Of a DNA stretch of 64,000 nt, positions 61,926-64,000 are shown piece after piece. The stretch is from Pelagibacteraceae bacterium AG-430-F16 (lineage in GTDB: Bacteria; Pseudomonadota; Alphaproteobacteria; Pelagibacterales; Pelagibacteraceae), in assembly GCA_003213015.1 (NCBI GenBank), contig QCOG01000001.1:62001-126000 (forward strand). Reading direction: 5' to 3'. The position numbers and the translations under genes are program-made. Within the stretch, counting starts at the first letter, position 1, and each line of letters opens with the position of its first letter. The notes under the pieces were generated by a model, which saw only the letters and a program-made list of their open reading frames with translations, was not told where the DNA came from and made no database searches.

Positions 61926-63856
61926 AAATTTTTCTTAATTTTTTGTACAATGTTCTCAACATCTAATTCAAAATATTTATAAATGTCTTTATAAGGAGCA
62001 CTCTTACCAAAATTATTTACTCCTAAATTTAACCCATTGGTACCTGTATATTTTTTCCAATAACTGGTTTCGGATGCTTCTAAAGAGACTTTAAGTGTAT
62101 CTTCTTGTAAAATATCTTTTTTATAGTCATTGCTTTGACTATCGAATATTTCATGGCATGGCATTGATATAACCTTTGAATAAATATTTTCTGTGGCTAA
62201 TTTATGACTAACTTTTATCGCAAGATCGGTTTCAGAACCTGTTGCTAATAACGTTACTTTTAGGTTATCTCCATTTCTTAAAATTTCATAAGCTCCTTTA
62301 GAGCAAAGATTATTGGTAATCAACTCTCTTCTTATGGGTTCTATTTTTTGTCTTGTTAGAGCAATAACACTTGGTTTATTTTTACTTTCCAAAGCCAACT
62401 GCCAACATTCAAAGGTTTCAATGGTATCGGATGGTCTAAATACATTTAAGTTTGGTATAGATCTCAACATTGCAAGCTGTTCAACAGGTTGATGGGTTGG
62501 GCCGTCTTCCCCGAGACCAATTGAGTCATGGGTTAAAACATAAATTACTCTTTGACCCATCATTGCAGCCAATCTTATAGAGGGCTTGCAATAATCGCTA
62601 AATATTAAAAAAGTTCCACCATACGGAATAAGATTGCTATGCAAAGAGATTCCATTCATAATTCCACACATTGCATGTTCTCTTACTCCATAATGAATAT
62701 AATTTCCTGCAAAACTTCCTGGTTTAATAATTTTATGATTTTTTGTTTTTGTATTATTTGAACCCGCAAGATCAGCCGAGCCACCAATCAAATTTGGTAA
62801 TTTTGAAACTATATCTAAAAATTTTTCTGAAGATTTTCTCGTTGCAATTGGCTCTAATGATTTTAGATAATCATTTTTTACTTGCTCTATTTCACTTGTA
62901 ATTTCATCGTTAAAAATATTGAATTCATGTGGATATGATTTATTTTTTTCGGCTTTTGAAGAGGCGTTTTCTCCAATTTTTCTCCACTCACTTAAAATTT
63001 TTTCGGGGATCTTGAAAGGCTCATAATTCCATTTTAATTTTTTCCTAACTAGCTTTACCTCATCGGTACCTAACGGGCTTCCATGCGATGATGCTTTCCC
63101 GCTTTTATTTGGTGAACCATAACCAATTGTAGTCTTACAAGAAATAGCAAATGGTTTTTTTGACTTTTGAGCTTTTTTTAAAGCGGTAAAAATTTGTTTT
63201 TCATTATGTCCATCTATTTCTAAATAGCTCCAACCGTAACTCTCAAATCTTTTTTTTGTATTATCAGAAACAGATAGATTAGTAGGGCCATCAATCGAGA
63301 TAGAATTATTATCAAAAAGCAGTATCAAATTTTTTAATTTTAAGTGACCTGCAAAACTTAAGGCTTCATGGCTTATTCCTTCCATTAGGCATCCATCTCC
63401 TGCCAATACATAAGTTTTATGATCTAATTTTTTTTTTCCTAACTTTTTTTTTAATATTTCTTCAGCCAGCGCAAAACCTACGGCATTAGATATACCTTGT
63501 CCTAATGGTCCAGTTGTAGTTTCTATACCTGAATTTGAATGATATTCTGGATGGCCAGCACAAATACAGTTTAGTTTTCTAAAGTTTTTGATATCATCCA
63601 TAGAAACGCTTTTGTAACCAGTTAGATATAAAAGTGAGTAAAGAAGCATGGACCCATGACCAGCAGAAAGAACGAACCTATCTCTGTTAAACCAGCTAGG
63701 ATCTTTTGGATTAAATCGTAAAAAGTTTTTAAATAAAATTGTAGCAACGTCAGCCATTCCCATTGGCATTCCGGGATGACCAGAATTCGCTGCCTCAACA
63801 GCATCTAAAGACAGAAATCTTACAGCATTAGCTAAATCTTTATGTTTTATTTTCAA
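61922..63856 (-). CDS. tkt: Transketolase
   Basis: NSGHPGMPMGMADVA, LAGDGCLMEGISHEA, THDSIGLGEDGPTHQPVEQL. Confidence 0.97.
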   Translation of the reverse strand: MKIKHKDLANAVRFLSLDAVEAANSGHPGMPMGMADVATILFKNFLRFNPKDPSWFNRDRFVLSAGHGSMLLYSLLYLTGYKSVSMDDIKNFRKLNCICAGHPEYHSNSGIETTTGPLGQGISNAVGFALAEEILKKKLGKKKLDHKTYVLAGDGCLMEGISHEALSFAGHLKLKNLILLFDNNSISIDGPTNLSVSDNTKKRFESYGWSYLEIDGHNEKQIFTALKKAQKSKKPFAISCKTTIGYGSPNKSGKASSHGSPLGTDEVKLVRKKLKWNYEPFKIPEKILSEWRKIGENASSKAEKNKSYPHEFNIFNDEITSEIEQVKNDYLKSLEPIATRKSSEKFLDIVSKLPNLIGGSADLAGSNNTKTKNHKIIKPGSFAGNYIHYGVREHAMCGIMNGISLHSNLIPYGGTFLIFSDYCKPSIRLAAMMGQRVIYVLTHDSIGLGEDGPTHQPVEQLAMLRSIPNLNVFRPSDTIETFECWQLALESKNKPSVIALTRQKIEPIRRELITNNLCSKGAYEILRNGDNLKVTLLATGSETDLAIKVSHKLATENIYSKVISMPCHEIFDSQSNDYKKDILQEDTLKVSLEASETSYWKKYTGTNGLNLGVNNFGKSAPYKDIYKYFELDVENIVQKIKKNL

Positions 63857-63906
63857 AAATATTCCTATCTAGACTAAGAGACTCATTAATATATAATTAT
63901 ATATAT

Positions 63907-64000
63907 ATGAAATATATCAGCGAAAAAGAAAAAAAACTTGAAGACGCTCTTAAGAAATTAAAAAAACTTGATCTCAAAAATGACCCGATAACTGGAGACA
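63907..64000 (+). CDS. Small coiled-coil protein, N-terminus only (truncated by window edge)
   Basis: MKYISEKEKKLEDALKKLKKLDLKNDPITGD..., divergent from tkt. Confidence 0.45.
   Translation, partial: MKYISEKEKKLEDALKKLKKLDLKNDPITGD

Noticed and set aside
63889-63904. 16-bp AT-only palindrome ATATATAATTATATAT between tkt and the divergent truncated gene
   Set aside because: Simple alternating A/T sequence, expected by chance in this composition; not claimed as an operator.

Overview
This 64 kb window is AT-rich and very gene-dense. Protein content and gene order fit a streamlined marine alphaproteobacterium of the SAR11/Pelagibacterales type (inferred from the sequence, no database search). 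Core blocks: atpB start/atpI-smc-dsbA-dciA-like | mutY; ccrM-rnhB-udg; ispE, tRNA-Gln, CCA-adding enzyme; petABC; ychF-pth-rplY-prs; lgt; a MarR/response regulator/histidine kinase cluster; ilvE; pgsA-uvrC-folB-SDR-uvrB; trxB; carAB; yqeY-dnaG-rpoD; a compact surface-polysaccharide island (two GT2, WecA/MraY-like, large membrane protein, gmd, fcl); an orphan 5S rRNA followed by rpmJ and a tiny aa3-oxidase subunit IV gene; pntAA/AB/B; tal; tRNA-fMet; rpsU; rpmE; suhB; efp; thiE; fba-pgk-gap-tkt. No CRISPR array, transposase, integrase or prophage was seen. I did not find a clear-cut new multi-gene defence-type system. Main points to follow up: (i) a damaged or fused pntAB/pntB junction; (ii) an orphan 5S rRNA with a promoter placed to start at its mature 5' end, next to a polysaccharide island and with no 16S/23S nearby; (iii) a very short SMC with no recognisable hinge; (iv) a repeat- and GANTC-containing ccrM promoter; (v) a tRNA-Gln gene 3 nt upstream of the CCA-adding enzyme; (vi) a perfect 10-bp palindrome before petABC; (vii) a forced TTG start with an overlapping 4-codon mini-ORF at carA.
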